This document shows, piece by piece, positions 41,400 through 47,058 of a stretch of DNA of 47,058 bases. A program made the position numbers and the translations under genes. The stretch's first letter is position 1; each line of letters opens with the position of its first letter. Source of the DNA: Phytobacter diazotrophicus (lineage in GTDB: Bacteria > Pseudomonadota > Gammaproteobacteria > Enterobacterales > Enterobacteriaceae); contig SMDE01000023.1 of assembly GCA_004346725.1 (NCBI GenBank), forward strand, positions 1 through 47,058. The letters run 5' to 3'. The notes beneath the pieces are model-generated. The model saw nothing but the letters and a program-made list of their open reading frames with translations, was not told where the DNA came from and did not search any database.

Positions 41400-42992
41400 T
41401 TACCACCCTCCGTTGTCATATGAGCGCTCGAGGTTGTTTCCTGTTTCTGTAAGCGCCCGTTGCACCGAGTCCTGAATCTGCTGTTCGTTCATCCCCACAC
41501 CAGAAATGCTCAGATCAACATACTGGTTAAAACTAACGGGCGAGGCGGGAGGAAGGAAACTGTAAGAAGCAGAGTACGGAGGGGTGTTCTGATAGCCGTA
41601 CAGCATATTCATCTCATCAACGCTACGCGTCGGCTGAGCATAAGGTGACGAGGGTAAAGCAGCCCAAACATCGCCAAGACCGTTTGTCGCTTGCAGGAAA
41701 TTTCCCTTCATGACGTTATCCAGTTGCCCGGCACGCTGGATCAACCACAACGCGGCCAAATCCTGGCTTTGGTGCGAAAAATCTTTCAGCCCCATAGCCG
41801 CCGCTGCATCTCCCCAGGCATTGGACGCAAATCGATACCGACCGAAGGCGGAACTGTTTTGCGTGTTATCCATCGCCGCCACCCCGTAGGCAAGCGAATC
41901 AAGATACTGGCGCGCATTTTGATTATATAATGCACTTTTTACTGTCGATGAGCGCTGACGAAGGAACGCCTCATAAGGTGTGATTCCTTCCCCTTCCTGC
42001 TGGGGAGATTCTCCTGGATGGCGACGCTTCCAGTAAAACTGTGGATCACTCATCTCTTGAATATCATCACGGGAATAGGACATGTTACCCGGTGTCAATG
42101 CCGCCGCCGCACCAACCGTCATAGGATTAAATAACAGTCCCGAAAGCCAGCCGCCCTCTCCTGCTACAGACAATGGTCCCATGAGTTTGTTGAGCATACT
42201 GCCGCTGGCAAGCGCACTACCGGCACCCAGTATGATCTCCGAAACAACTGGATTGGCCCTAATAAAGCTGTTTATCGCTTCCAGCACACTATTCACAATG
42301 GGCAGAAGATCTTCACCAAGCGCATAGGCAAGGTTCTCGAAATTGCGCGACAACTTCGCCATTTCATCGTTGAATACCTGAACATTTTGATTTAACTCTG
42401 GATCAAAAGACCGATCGTAATCAGAAGACATGCTCATGCTTTGCTGAAAAAAACCACTGCCACGTTCGGCCAACCGCGTCACATCGTCATTTTCCTGCCA
42501 ACCCATAATCGGGCGGAACTGTTGCCGCTGCTGCTGACTCATGGATTGATAGGCATTTAATAGATATCCCGTTGCCGCCACGCGATCCACAGATTCTATT
42601 TGGGCGAACTGCTCAGGATTGAATGCTGTTCCCTTATAGGCTCGTGCGTCAAACTCGCCGTTTCGCACTTTGCGAGCCAACTCAGGAACCATTTGTGCAA
42701 ATTGCTGCCCGGAGGCAATCGGATTAGCAGCGCCTATTCTACGCATAGCAAATTCAAGTCCACGGATTTGATTAACCGTAAAGCCAGTGATATCGGCGAG
42801 ACGTTTTAATTCAGACCAGGATTTTGCTACGCCTGCAGTTAGCGCATTAAAATCGACTTTAACACCCGCCACCGCAGCAAGCTGTATCATGCCGTCAGTG
42901 ACATCTTTTATCGCATTACTCGCCTTCTTAAAGGAGTTTGCGTCTGTTTCAAGACCAATAGAGACCAGCAGCGAGTCTATGGTTTCTGCCAT
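41400..42992 (-). CDS. Short tape-measure protein with a degenerate lambda-R-like domain
   Basis: 530 residues from the start at 42992 (GGAGA site); earlier in-frame codons lie in the upstream chaperone region. Residues 1-230 are helical tape; 230-300 include hydrophobic stretches; 362-447 resemble lambda endolysin R (GH104-type): YLDSLAYG, DN, FGRYRF (383-388), MGLKDFS (400-406), SQDLAALWLIQRAG (409-422), WAALP (443-447). The catalytic Glu of lambda R (LAWSEGTDN) is replaced here (LAYGVAAMDN) and about 35 residues after it are missing. The length predicts a tail of roughly 80 nm. Confidence 0.8.
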   Translation of the reverse strand: MAETIDSLLVSIGLETDANSFKKASNAIKDVTDGMIQLAAVAGVKVDFNALTAGVAKSWSELKRLADITGFTVNQIRGLEFAMRRIGAANPIASGQQFAQMVPELARKVRNGEFDARAYKGTAFNPEQFAQIESVDRVAATGYLLNAYQSMSQQQRQQFRPIMGWQENDDVTRLAERGSGFFQQSMSMSSDYDRSFDPELNQNVQVFNDEMAKLSRNFENLAYALGEDLLPIVNSVLEAINSFIRANPVVSEIILGAGSALASGSMLNKLMGPLSVAGEGGWLSGLLFNPMTVGAAAALTPGNMSYSRDDIQEMSDPQFYWKRRHPGESPQQEGEGITPYEAFLRQRSSTVKSALYNQNARQYLDSLAYGVAAMDNTQNSSAFGRYRFASNAWGDAAAAMGLKDFSHQSQDLAALWLIQRAGQLDNVMKGNFLQATNGLGDVWAALPSSPYAQPTRSVDEMNMLYGYQNTPPYSASYSFLPPASPVSFNQYVDLSISGVGMNEQQIQDSVQRALTETGNNLERSYDNGGW

Positions 42993-43011
42993 TCTAATTT
43001 CTCCAGGCGGC

Positions 43012-43036
43012 AAAAAGCCCGCCTTTGGCGGGCTTT
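43012..43036 (-). terminator. Intrinsic terminator inside the tail operon, before the tape measure
   Basis: On the minus strand, a perfect 10-bp stem AAAGCCCGCC / GGCGGGCTTT with an AAA loop is followed by TTTTTG, 20 bp before the tape-measure start. Points with the operon. Confidence 0.8.
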
Positions 43037-43245
43037 CAGGTTTTGGCGCTTCTTGCTTTTTCAGCTTGCTCGGTAATGTCATCCAGTACCTGATGCATGG
43101 CATGGACATCTTCCAGGCAGTAGGTGCCATCAAGCATCTCAGACCAACGCGCTAAAGGTGGGCAAAGTTGGCCAGCCCCAACACAGGGCCGCCACAGGAG
43201 CCAGTCTATAGCGCTGCGGTCTCCATTTTCACCGCGTTTGCGCCG
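43036..43245 (-). CDS. Chaperone extension reached by probable -1 frameshift
   Basis: A frame without its own ATG overlaps the end of the tail chaperone gene and continues 170 bp beyond. It encodes AIDWLLWRPCVGAGQLCPPL, then RWSEMLDGTYCLEDVHAMHQ and VLDDITEQAEKARSAKT, which is typical of the short second product (gpT-like or DUF6889-like) before a tape measure. It lies one base back from the chaperone frame, so a -1 slip would fuse them as in lambda gpG-gpT. I could not pick a convincing slippery heptamer; the stretch CGAAAAC near 43250 is one candidate. Confidence 0.6.
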   Translation of the reverse strand, partial: RRKRGENGDRSAIDWLLWRPCVGAGQLCPPLARWSEMLDGTYCLEDVHAMHQVLDDITEQAEKARSAKT

Positions 43246-43601
43246 TTTTCGCTCTGTACGCTGAGCTGCCAGAAAGGGCCGATGTTCTCTTGCAATACCC
43301 GCCCCAGGAGCAACAGCCAGTAATGGATTTTGTCCTGAAACAAGTTTTCAGCTACCGGCACACCATCACTGACGCGAATGATATTCCCTCCTCCGATACA
43401 GAGGTTCTTAAGGCGAGTAAGCTGCATGCCATCTAACGATGCCATGACCGCCACGACACCCATATCAGTGCCCCCCTCACTCAGCGCGGGCAGCAAACTA
43501 TTCTGCGCGGCAATCTGCAGCATTTCGACCTGTTCTTTGGCCGATGCTGTCATACCGCTGTACTCGTTCTCACCCATAATCAGCGTAATTTTGCGCCCCA
43601 T
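43206..43601 (-). CDS. Tail assembly chaperone
   Basis: 131 residues, mixed alpha/beta (KITLIMGENEYSGMTASAKE, SLDGMQLTRLKNLCIGGGNI). Placed between the tube and the tape measure, the fixed position of tail-tip chaperones that coat the tape measure during assembly. The end overlaps a -1 frame extension. Start lies 3 bp after the tube stop. Confidence 0.7.
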   Translation of the reverse strand: MGRKITLIMGENEYSGMTASAKEQVEMLQIAAQNSLLPALSEGGTDMGVVAVMASLDGMQLTRLKNLCIGGGNIIRVSDGVPVAENLFQDKIHYWLLLLGRVLQENIGPFWQLSVQSENGANAVKMETAAL

Positions 43602-43604
43602 CGA

Positions 43605-44009
43605 TTAGGTCTCCTCACTGTCAGAAAACTCAAAAACAAACTGCTCATCCGACACTTTGGTTTTGCCACCACGTTCTACGTTACCGCGTTTTGTCAGCAC
43701 ACCATCAAACCCGGCAAAATATTCCGCCGTGCCGGACTGGTAGAAGGTAAAGGTGGCATCGATACCACTTTTCGCTGCCGCAATAATCTGACGAGCCTGC
43801 TCCGAACCCGGCATCAGGTTAACCGTTAGTTTTACTGGACGCGTTTTATTGTCCAGACGCACAGACGTGCCGCCAAGACCCCGTTTCAGGGTCGAACGAT
43901 CCTCAAGGCCTTCAATCGTAATTGGTGGATCGGTTTCGCCAAACTCATCCAGCGGAATACCGAAAACTGTCAGTTTGGCACCATCAGTGCCATAGGTGTT
44001 CATTGCCAT
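43605..44009 (-). CDS. Tail tube protein, DUF3277-type
   Basis: 134 residues, directly after the sheath gene. The DUF3277-like wording is GIPLDEFGETDPPITIEGLE, LNLMPGSEQARQIIAAAKSG-like and FEFSDSEE. Forms the inner tube of the contractile tail. GGAG lies 8 nt before the ATG. Confidence 0.82.
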   Translation of the reverse strand: MAMNTYGTDGAKLTVFGIPLDEFGETDPPITIEGLEDRSTLKRGLGGTSVRLDNKTRPVKLTVNLMPGSEQARQIIAAAKSGIDATFTFYQSGTAEYFAGFDGVLTKRGNVERGGKTKVSDEQFVFEFSDSEET

Positions 44010-44026
44010 TAGAGTTGCTCCAGATG

Positions 44027-45184
44027 TTACTCAATATAAACGTTGATCTCAGCCACATGGCCTGCGCGTGCCAAAATGGCGTAAATAGTGGTTGCCGGGT
44101 ATTCACGGGCTTTGCGCTGCGCGTCTGTTAAATTGAATACGTCTTCCGGTTTGCCCAGAATGACGAAACCATTTTCCGCCGTCGCCACTTCACCTGTTTT
44201 CGGATCGACATAAGTGCCTTTACCGAGTACGCCATTGTCGTAAAAACGTTTACAGGTTGTAGTCAGCGCAGTAAGCAAGCCCGCATATCCAGCCGGCGTC
44301 AGGGCACGTTTGGTGCTAGTACCGGTGATGTAGTTGTAACCATCCACCTGCAGATGGTTTTTCAGCACGTCCAGGTTGATCACATCGTCAATAAATTCGT
44401 TATAAGACGACATGGATCTGGTGTTAATCGCCCGTAAACTATCCGTCTCGCCCGATAGTTCGATCTCGGTAAAGAACGCGCAATTTTTGGATTTCAATGC
44501 GCTGTAGCTGCTTGTTTTCAGATCATCGCCAGCAATACCGGTCAGTACCTGGTATTCGGCGGTGATTGCGGAGTTTTTCGCATTCGGCTTAAACTTGTTG
44601 AACGTCGCCGCCAGCTGAACCATGGTGTAGGCCTGTGACGAATCCGCAACAATAGCAGCAGGTAAGCGATAGCCCATGAAAATATGGCGATTGCCTTTTG
44701 CCGCCATTACCGCCGCAATGTCCGTGGTTGAGGACGCAGAGGTCGCCCCGGCTTCGCTGGTGGTCACCCAGATAGGGTGGCTTTCCGCATCAGACCAGTC
44801 AGCTAATTGCAACAGATTCGCTTTGGTCAGATCGCTGTTTTTGAAGAAAAAGTGGTAACGCCATACCTCATCTTCCGCTTTATTAACGGTATCCAGTAAC
44901 GATGCATCCGCCGCATTTTTCATCCAGATGGTGACCGACTTCGGCTTGGGGATCTGAGTGAAATAACGTGTGGCGATCAGATAAATATCGCTGGAGGCTG
45001 AGAAATCCTCAGCAATTTCATTCAACGAGCTGTAATCCCGCCAGGTGTCAACGGCGAAAGTCACTCCGCTTTTGAGATCGGTGGAACCTGCAAAAATCAG
45101 CGCAGAGGAAAAGTCGCCGTATCCCAGGCCGGCGGCGGTCAGATAGAGATTGACCGGGATAATGTTATCAACGGAGTAGGTCAT
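44027..45184 (-). CDS. Contractile tail sheath, DUF3383 family
   Basis: 385 residues from the start at 45184 (MTYSVDNIIPVNLYLTAAG), which has GAGGGC 7 nt upstream; the longer frame to 45349 overlaps the previous gene and is not credible. DUF3383 sheath wording: GDFSSALIFAGSTDL, YLIATRYFTQIPKPKSVTIW, MSSYNEFIDDVINLDVLKNH. Sheath subunits wrap the tube and contract to drive the spike. Its presence defines the cluster as myovirus-type. Confidence 0.87.
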   Translation of the reverse strand: MTYSVDNIIPVNLYLTAAGLGYGDFSSALIFAGSTDLKSGVTFAVDTWRDYSSLNEIAEDFSASSDIYLIATRYFTQIPKPKSVTIWMKNAADASLLDTVNKAEDEVWRYHFFFKNSDLTKANLLQLADWSDAESHPIWVTTSEAGATSASSTTDIAAVMAAKGNRHIFMGYRLPAAIVADSSQAYTMVQLAATFNKFKPNAKNSAITAEYQVLTGIAGDDLKTSSYSALKSKNCAFFTEIELSGETDSLRAINTRSMSSYNEFIDDVINLDVLKNHLQVDGYNYITGTSTKRALTPAGYAGLLTALTTTCKRFYDNGVLGKGTYVDPKTGEVATAENGFVILGKPEDVFNLTDAQRKAREYPATTIYAILARAGHVAEINVYIE

Positions 45185-45192
45185 TATTGCCC

Positions 45193-45717
45193 TCATTGTT
45201 TTTGAACGTCGATCGTGAATCCCGCTGCACGGAGCACCGGGTAGGAAAGGGTCTTTTTGATAAAGAGGTGGATATCCGTCTGCCAGTTCGCTTTCTGGCT
45301 GGATGTCGACAACGCGGTGAGATCGCGAGACGCGCTGGTGCTGCGCCATGCAATACCGTTTCGAAAAAGAAACGCGCTAACCGGGTTGCGAAGATTTGCG
45401 TTATGCAGACGCACAGTGGCGTTGTCCGCCCCCTCATTGAAAATATTTACGGACAAGGTAAACTCCATGCTGCTAAAAACGGTGTCCTGCAAATCAGTCC
45501 ATTCTGTACCGAGTGAGTCCGCGAAGGCTTCTTGGGGGACAATCTCCGTCATGCTATGCTCGGAATGTCCATATACCCGCACCGGAATTGGCTTGTATGT
45601 GGCATAACAATCGCTTGGGATTTCCCCCGTCTGCCCGGCCAGGATGACATTTTCCAGTCCCGATGCCAGCATGATCAGTTGCCGAAATGTCGCGTTGAGA
45701 TCGGCCATATTTTCCAT
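45193..45717 (-). CDS. Tail terminator / neck protein
   Basis: 174 residues. Starts MENMADLNATFRQLIMLASG and contains PVRVYGHSEHSMTEIVPQE and VSAFLFRNGIAWRS, with the length and place of LIC_12616-type neck/terminator proteins that cap the sheath and tube. The start at 45717 overlaps a 15-codon mini-ORF (TGATG). Confidence 0.65.
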   Translation of the reverse strand: MENMADLNATFRQLIMLASGLENVILAGQTGEIPSDCYATYKPIPVRVYGHSEHSMTEIVPQEAFADSLGTEWTDLQDTVFSSMEFTLSVNIFNEGADNATVRLHNANLRNPVSAFLFRNGIAWRSTSASRDLTALSTSSQKANWQTDIHLFIKKTLSYPVLRAAGFTIDVQKQ

Positions 45718-45764
45718 CAACCGCCCCCCTTATCATGCACGTTAAGCCTTTTACTCAATGCCAT
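45717..45764 (-). CDS. 15-codon mini-ORF coupled to the tail terminator gene
   Basis: ATG with a strong GGAGG site opens MALSKRLNVHDKGGG and stops at TGA, which overlaps the next start (TGATG). It may be a leader peptide for translational coupling, or the remnant of a longer gene. It starts 3 bp before the end of the upstream gene's stop region. Confidence 0.4.
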   Translation of the reverse strand: MALSKRLNVHDKGGG

Positions 45765-45766
45765 GT

Positions 45767-46216
45767 TCAATCCTCCAGAACGTAAGTGATGGCCTGTTTT
45801 AAAACGCCAATGCCAATCCGGGAGACAGTAAACGGCGATGTATTGGTTGGCACAATGTCAGACGGCACCACCGCCTTGCAGTAACCCGCCACCTCCTGCC
45901 CGATTTGTCTGAACATCGCGGAGGCCGTTATTTCGCCACGGCTGACCTTGGGTGAAAGAGACCGGAAGTGTGCCTGTATGTTGCCGATGTTTTGGCGTAG
46001 CGGAAGGCGCAGAAAGGAGTACTGTGGAATATTATTTTCTGTCGACCCAAATTCCAGCATGGCCCCGATGGCAACCAGAGACGTCCCCTGTTCATCGTTG
46101 CCCGAACCTGCAGGCAATCCGACAAAGACCGGGTACCGCGTAGTCAACCGGTTCTTGATTTGTTTTATTTTTTCGTTCAGGGCTATATTGCCGCGAAACA
46201 TTGCACGTATTTTCAT
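45767..46216 (-). CDS. Tail completion protein, HK97 gp10-like
   Basis: 149 residues. Wording such as GAMLEFGSTENNIPQYSFLRLPL (in part) and a basic amphipathic N-terminus fits the HK97 gp10/gpS tail-completion type. It is the first gene of the tail operon: upstream are only leader, terminators and promoters. GGAAG lies 8 nt before the ATG. Confidence 0.7.
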   Translation of the reverse strand: MKIRAMFRGNIALNEKIKQIKNRLTTRYPVFVGLPAGSGNDEQGTSLVAIGAMLEFGSTENNIPQYSFLRLPLRQNIGNIQAHFRSLSPKVSRGEITASAMFRQIGQEVAGYCKAVVPSDIVPTNTSPFTVSRIGIGVLKQAITYVLED

Positions 46217-46289
46217 GACATTACTTCCGAAGTATTAGTGCTTTCAAAACACCTTACATGGGTGATTCTTGATTTATAGAAATAATATT

Positions 46290-46344
46290 CCGGCCCTCGG
46301 GCGCTTCTGTTAAATATTGACAGCCCAATGATTCCCGAGACCAG
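46290..46344 (-). promoter_or_regulatory. Long leader hairpin of the tail operon (copy 2)
   Basis: Arms CCGGCCCTCGGG and CCCGAGACCAG enclose about 32 nt, 74 nt upstream of the first tail gene. It pairs with G-U and compensatory changes relative to copy 1 at 29985-30038. Confidence 0.6.
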
Positions 46345-46472
46345 AAAAATGAACAACCGTACTTTCGGCCGTTTTTATTCGATTGTTAGTTGACTTTTTG
46401 ATGAAGAAAATCGAGTAATACCAAAAACAAAATGCATCAAATAGGCTATTAATTCGCAGTGTGTTGTTTCAC

Positions 46473-46520
46473 AAGCTTATATGAATCCAAGCAGTCCGCG
46501 CGCAACCTTGCAAGTAATTT
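46473..46520 (-). promoter_or_regulatory. Repeated late promoter, copy 2 (tail operon)
   Basis: Minus strand: TTGC-N4-TTGCGC (-35 at 46500-46505), 18-bp spacer, TATAAG (-10 at 46476-46481). A weak terminator-like fold (GC...AATAG/CTATT...GC then TTTTGTTTTT) follows within about 60 nt. Confidence 0.65.
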
Positions 46521-46552
46521 TTATATTTATTCTCAGACGCATAAACGACAAT

Positions 46553-46583
46553 TAAAAAAGCCGCGCAAGGCGGCTTTTTTAAT
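46553..46583. terminator. Bidirectional terminator between promoter copies 2 and 3
   Basis: AAAAAAGCCGC / GCGGCTTTTTT with a short loop gives T-runs on both strands. On the minus strand it stops transcripts from promoter copy 3 after about 50 nt. Confidence 0.8.
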
Positions 46584-46604
46584 TACTTACGTATATAACT
46601 TAAC

Positions 46605-46650
46605 AAGCATATATGAATTCAAGCAGTCAGCGCGCAATGTTGCAAGTGAC
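46605..46650 (-). promoter_or_regulatory. Repeated late promoter, copy 3
   Basis: Minus strand: TTGC-N4-TTGCGC (-35 at 46632-46637), 18-bp spacer, TATATG (-10 at 46608-46613). About 130 bp upstream of copy 2 and in the same orientation. Confidence 0.6.
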
Positions 46651-46685
46651 TTCTACATTTATTTTCACATAAATAAAAAGCAGTA

Positions 46686-46716
46686 AAAGACCACCTTCTT
46701 AGAAGGTGGCTTTTTA
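46686..46716 (+). terminator. Terminator between the tail promoters and the IS element
   Basis: An 8-bp stem CCACCTTC / GAAGGTGG with a TTA loop is followed by CTTTTTAG on the plus strand; the minus strand has only a weaker TCTTTTAC. Confidence 0.6.
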
Positions 46717-46738
46717 GAATGCCCCCTATAAGGGGGGC
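46717..46738. repeat. Hairpin at the 3' side of the IS200-like transposase
   Basis: GCCCCC-TATAAG-GGGGGC-type palindrome 20 bp beyond the transposase stop. IS200/IS605 elements have subterminal hairpins recognised by TnpA at both ends, so this could be the right-end hairpin; it could also serve as a terminator. Confidence 0.5.
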
Positions 46739-46757
46739 TACTGTCTCATTCCTGTTA

Positions 46758-47058
46758 CTACTCTAGCAATTCCATCTGCTGTTCATGCATTTGTTCCTTT
46801 TTCTCCTGATGCCTCACATATCTCCTGATAATTTCTTCATTCACTTCCACCGTATCGACAAAGTAGCCACGGGACCAAAAATGGTTACCCCATAGTTTCT
46901 TTCTTATATGTGGAAAACGATTGTAGAGCCTGATTGCACTGCGGCCTTTCAGATGCCCCATCAGGGTTGATATCGAGATTTTCGGCGGGACTATTACAAC
47001 CAGATGTACATGATCTGGCTGAACATTTAACTCCAGAACCTCACAATCTTTTATTCCG
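46758..47058 (-). CDS. tnpA: IS200/IS605-family Y1 transposase, cut by the window edge
   Basis: About 100 C-terminal residues are visible and the frame runs off the right edge. The HUH metal motif is in PDHVHLVVIVPPK, the family core follows (STLMGHLKGRSAIRLYNRFP), and the likely catalytic Tyr lies in EEIIRRYVRHQEKKE. The C-terminus is rich in Glu, Gln and Lys. Single-strand 'peel and paste' transposase. Read leftward, directly upstream of the tail operon promoters. Confidence 0.88.
   Translation of the reverse strand, partial: GIKDCEVLELNVQPDHVHLVVIVPPKISISTLMGHLKGRSAIRLYNRFPHIRKKLWGNHFWSRGYFVDTVEVNEEIIRRYVRHQEKKEQMHEQQMELLE

Larger units (their letters stand above)
28356..46216 (-). mobile_element. 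Phage-derived contractile-tail and lysis cluster (tailocin or defective myoprophage)
   Basis: All genes read leftward: tail completion and terminator, sheath, tube, chaperone, tape measure, baseplate, two fibres, then holin, endolysin, spanins and a last small membrane protein. No integrase, repressor, replication, terminase, portal or capsid gene lies in it or between it and the host gene on its left. The right end begins with its own promoters and terminators and then an IS200-like element, beyond which I cannot see. Confidence 0.75.

Noticed and set aside
41400-42992. Tape measure as the active endolysin of the cluster
   Set aside because: The lambda-R-like part lacks the catalytic Glu and a separate, complete SAR endolysin is present.
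46360-46390. Terminator at the CCGTACTTTCGGCCG stretch in the tail leader
   Set aside because: The possible stem is only about 3 bp; not enough to call.
46473-46650. CRISPR array or attachment-site repeats
   Set aside because: There are only two local copies plus one 16 kb away, all containing promoter hexamers with a fixed 18-bp spacer. The third copy lies inside the cluster rather than at its end, so they are neither CRISPR repeats nor simple att sites.

Overview
The window is a chromosomal segment of an enterobacterium of the Enterobacteriaceae (Escherichia/Citrobacter/Enterobacter/Kosakonia relatives). The evidence is near-identical protein lengths to, and the gene order of, the E. coli phoH-efeUOB-putPA-rut-wrbA-yccJ-agp region. 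The genus cannot be fixed from sequence alone. There is no tRNA, rRNA or CRISPR array that I can see.

Positions 1-27.9 kb are mostly core backbone. phoH (phosphate-starvation ATPase, with a Pho box) and the ferrous-iron importer efeUOB (Fur box; efeU intact) are read leftward. A NupC-type nucleoside permease and a small DUF3574 lipoprotein follow. The divergent putP/putA pair shares an intergenic region with four GTTGCA PutA operators. A DUF1311-type exported protein and rutR lead to rutABCDEF, preceded by a sigma-54 promoter, two NtrC-like sites and a RutR-like box. The uracil permease gene rutG, which follows rutF in E. coli, is missing; a convergent EamA-family transporter starts at the next base. 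Between ymdF and wrbA, adjacent in E. coli, lie about 3.5 kb of accessory DNA: a lipoprotein, a 38-residue membrane protein, an AP2/HNH endonuclease-like protein, an unrecognised 292-residue protein and a candidate small RNA. wrbA, yccJ and agp are followed by an HxlR regulator and an SDR oxidoreductase that share a 17-bp operator-like motif, then an Exc2-like lipoprotein, an SDR remnant, a DedA protein and a small Cys-rich secreted-protein gene broken by one in-frame stop.

Positions 28.3-46.7 kb hold a phage-derived cluster read entirely leftward. It has a tail completion and a terminator protein, contractile sheath, tube, chaperone with a probable -1 frameshift extension, short tape measure, baseplate (Dit-like, plug, hub, Gp138 spike, gp25-like, J, DUF2612), two large fibre proteins, and a lysis cassette (holin, R21-like SAR endolysin, nested Rz/Rz1, a last small membrane protein). 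No integrase, repressor, terminase, portal or capsid gene is visible. Its 5' end is marked by its own promoters and terminators, so a headless R-type tailocin or a defective myoprophage are both possible. The window ends inside an IS200/IS605-family transposase gene.

The most interesting regulatory signal is in this cluster. Three near-copies of one promoter (TTGC-N4-TTGCGCGC, an 18-bp spacer, TATAAG or TATATG) sit ahead of the tail and lysis operons. Two are followed within about 55 nt by an intrinsic terminator. Both operon leaders carry a matching long hairpin, and three more strong terminators interrupt the tail operon. This looks like a late-gene switch based on processive antitermination. 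The short tape-measure protein also carries a degenerate lambda-R-endolysin-like domain that has lost its catalytic Glu.
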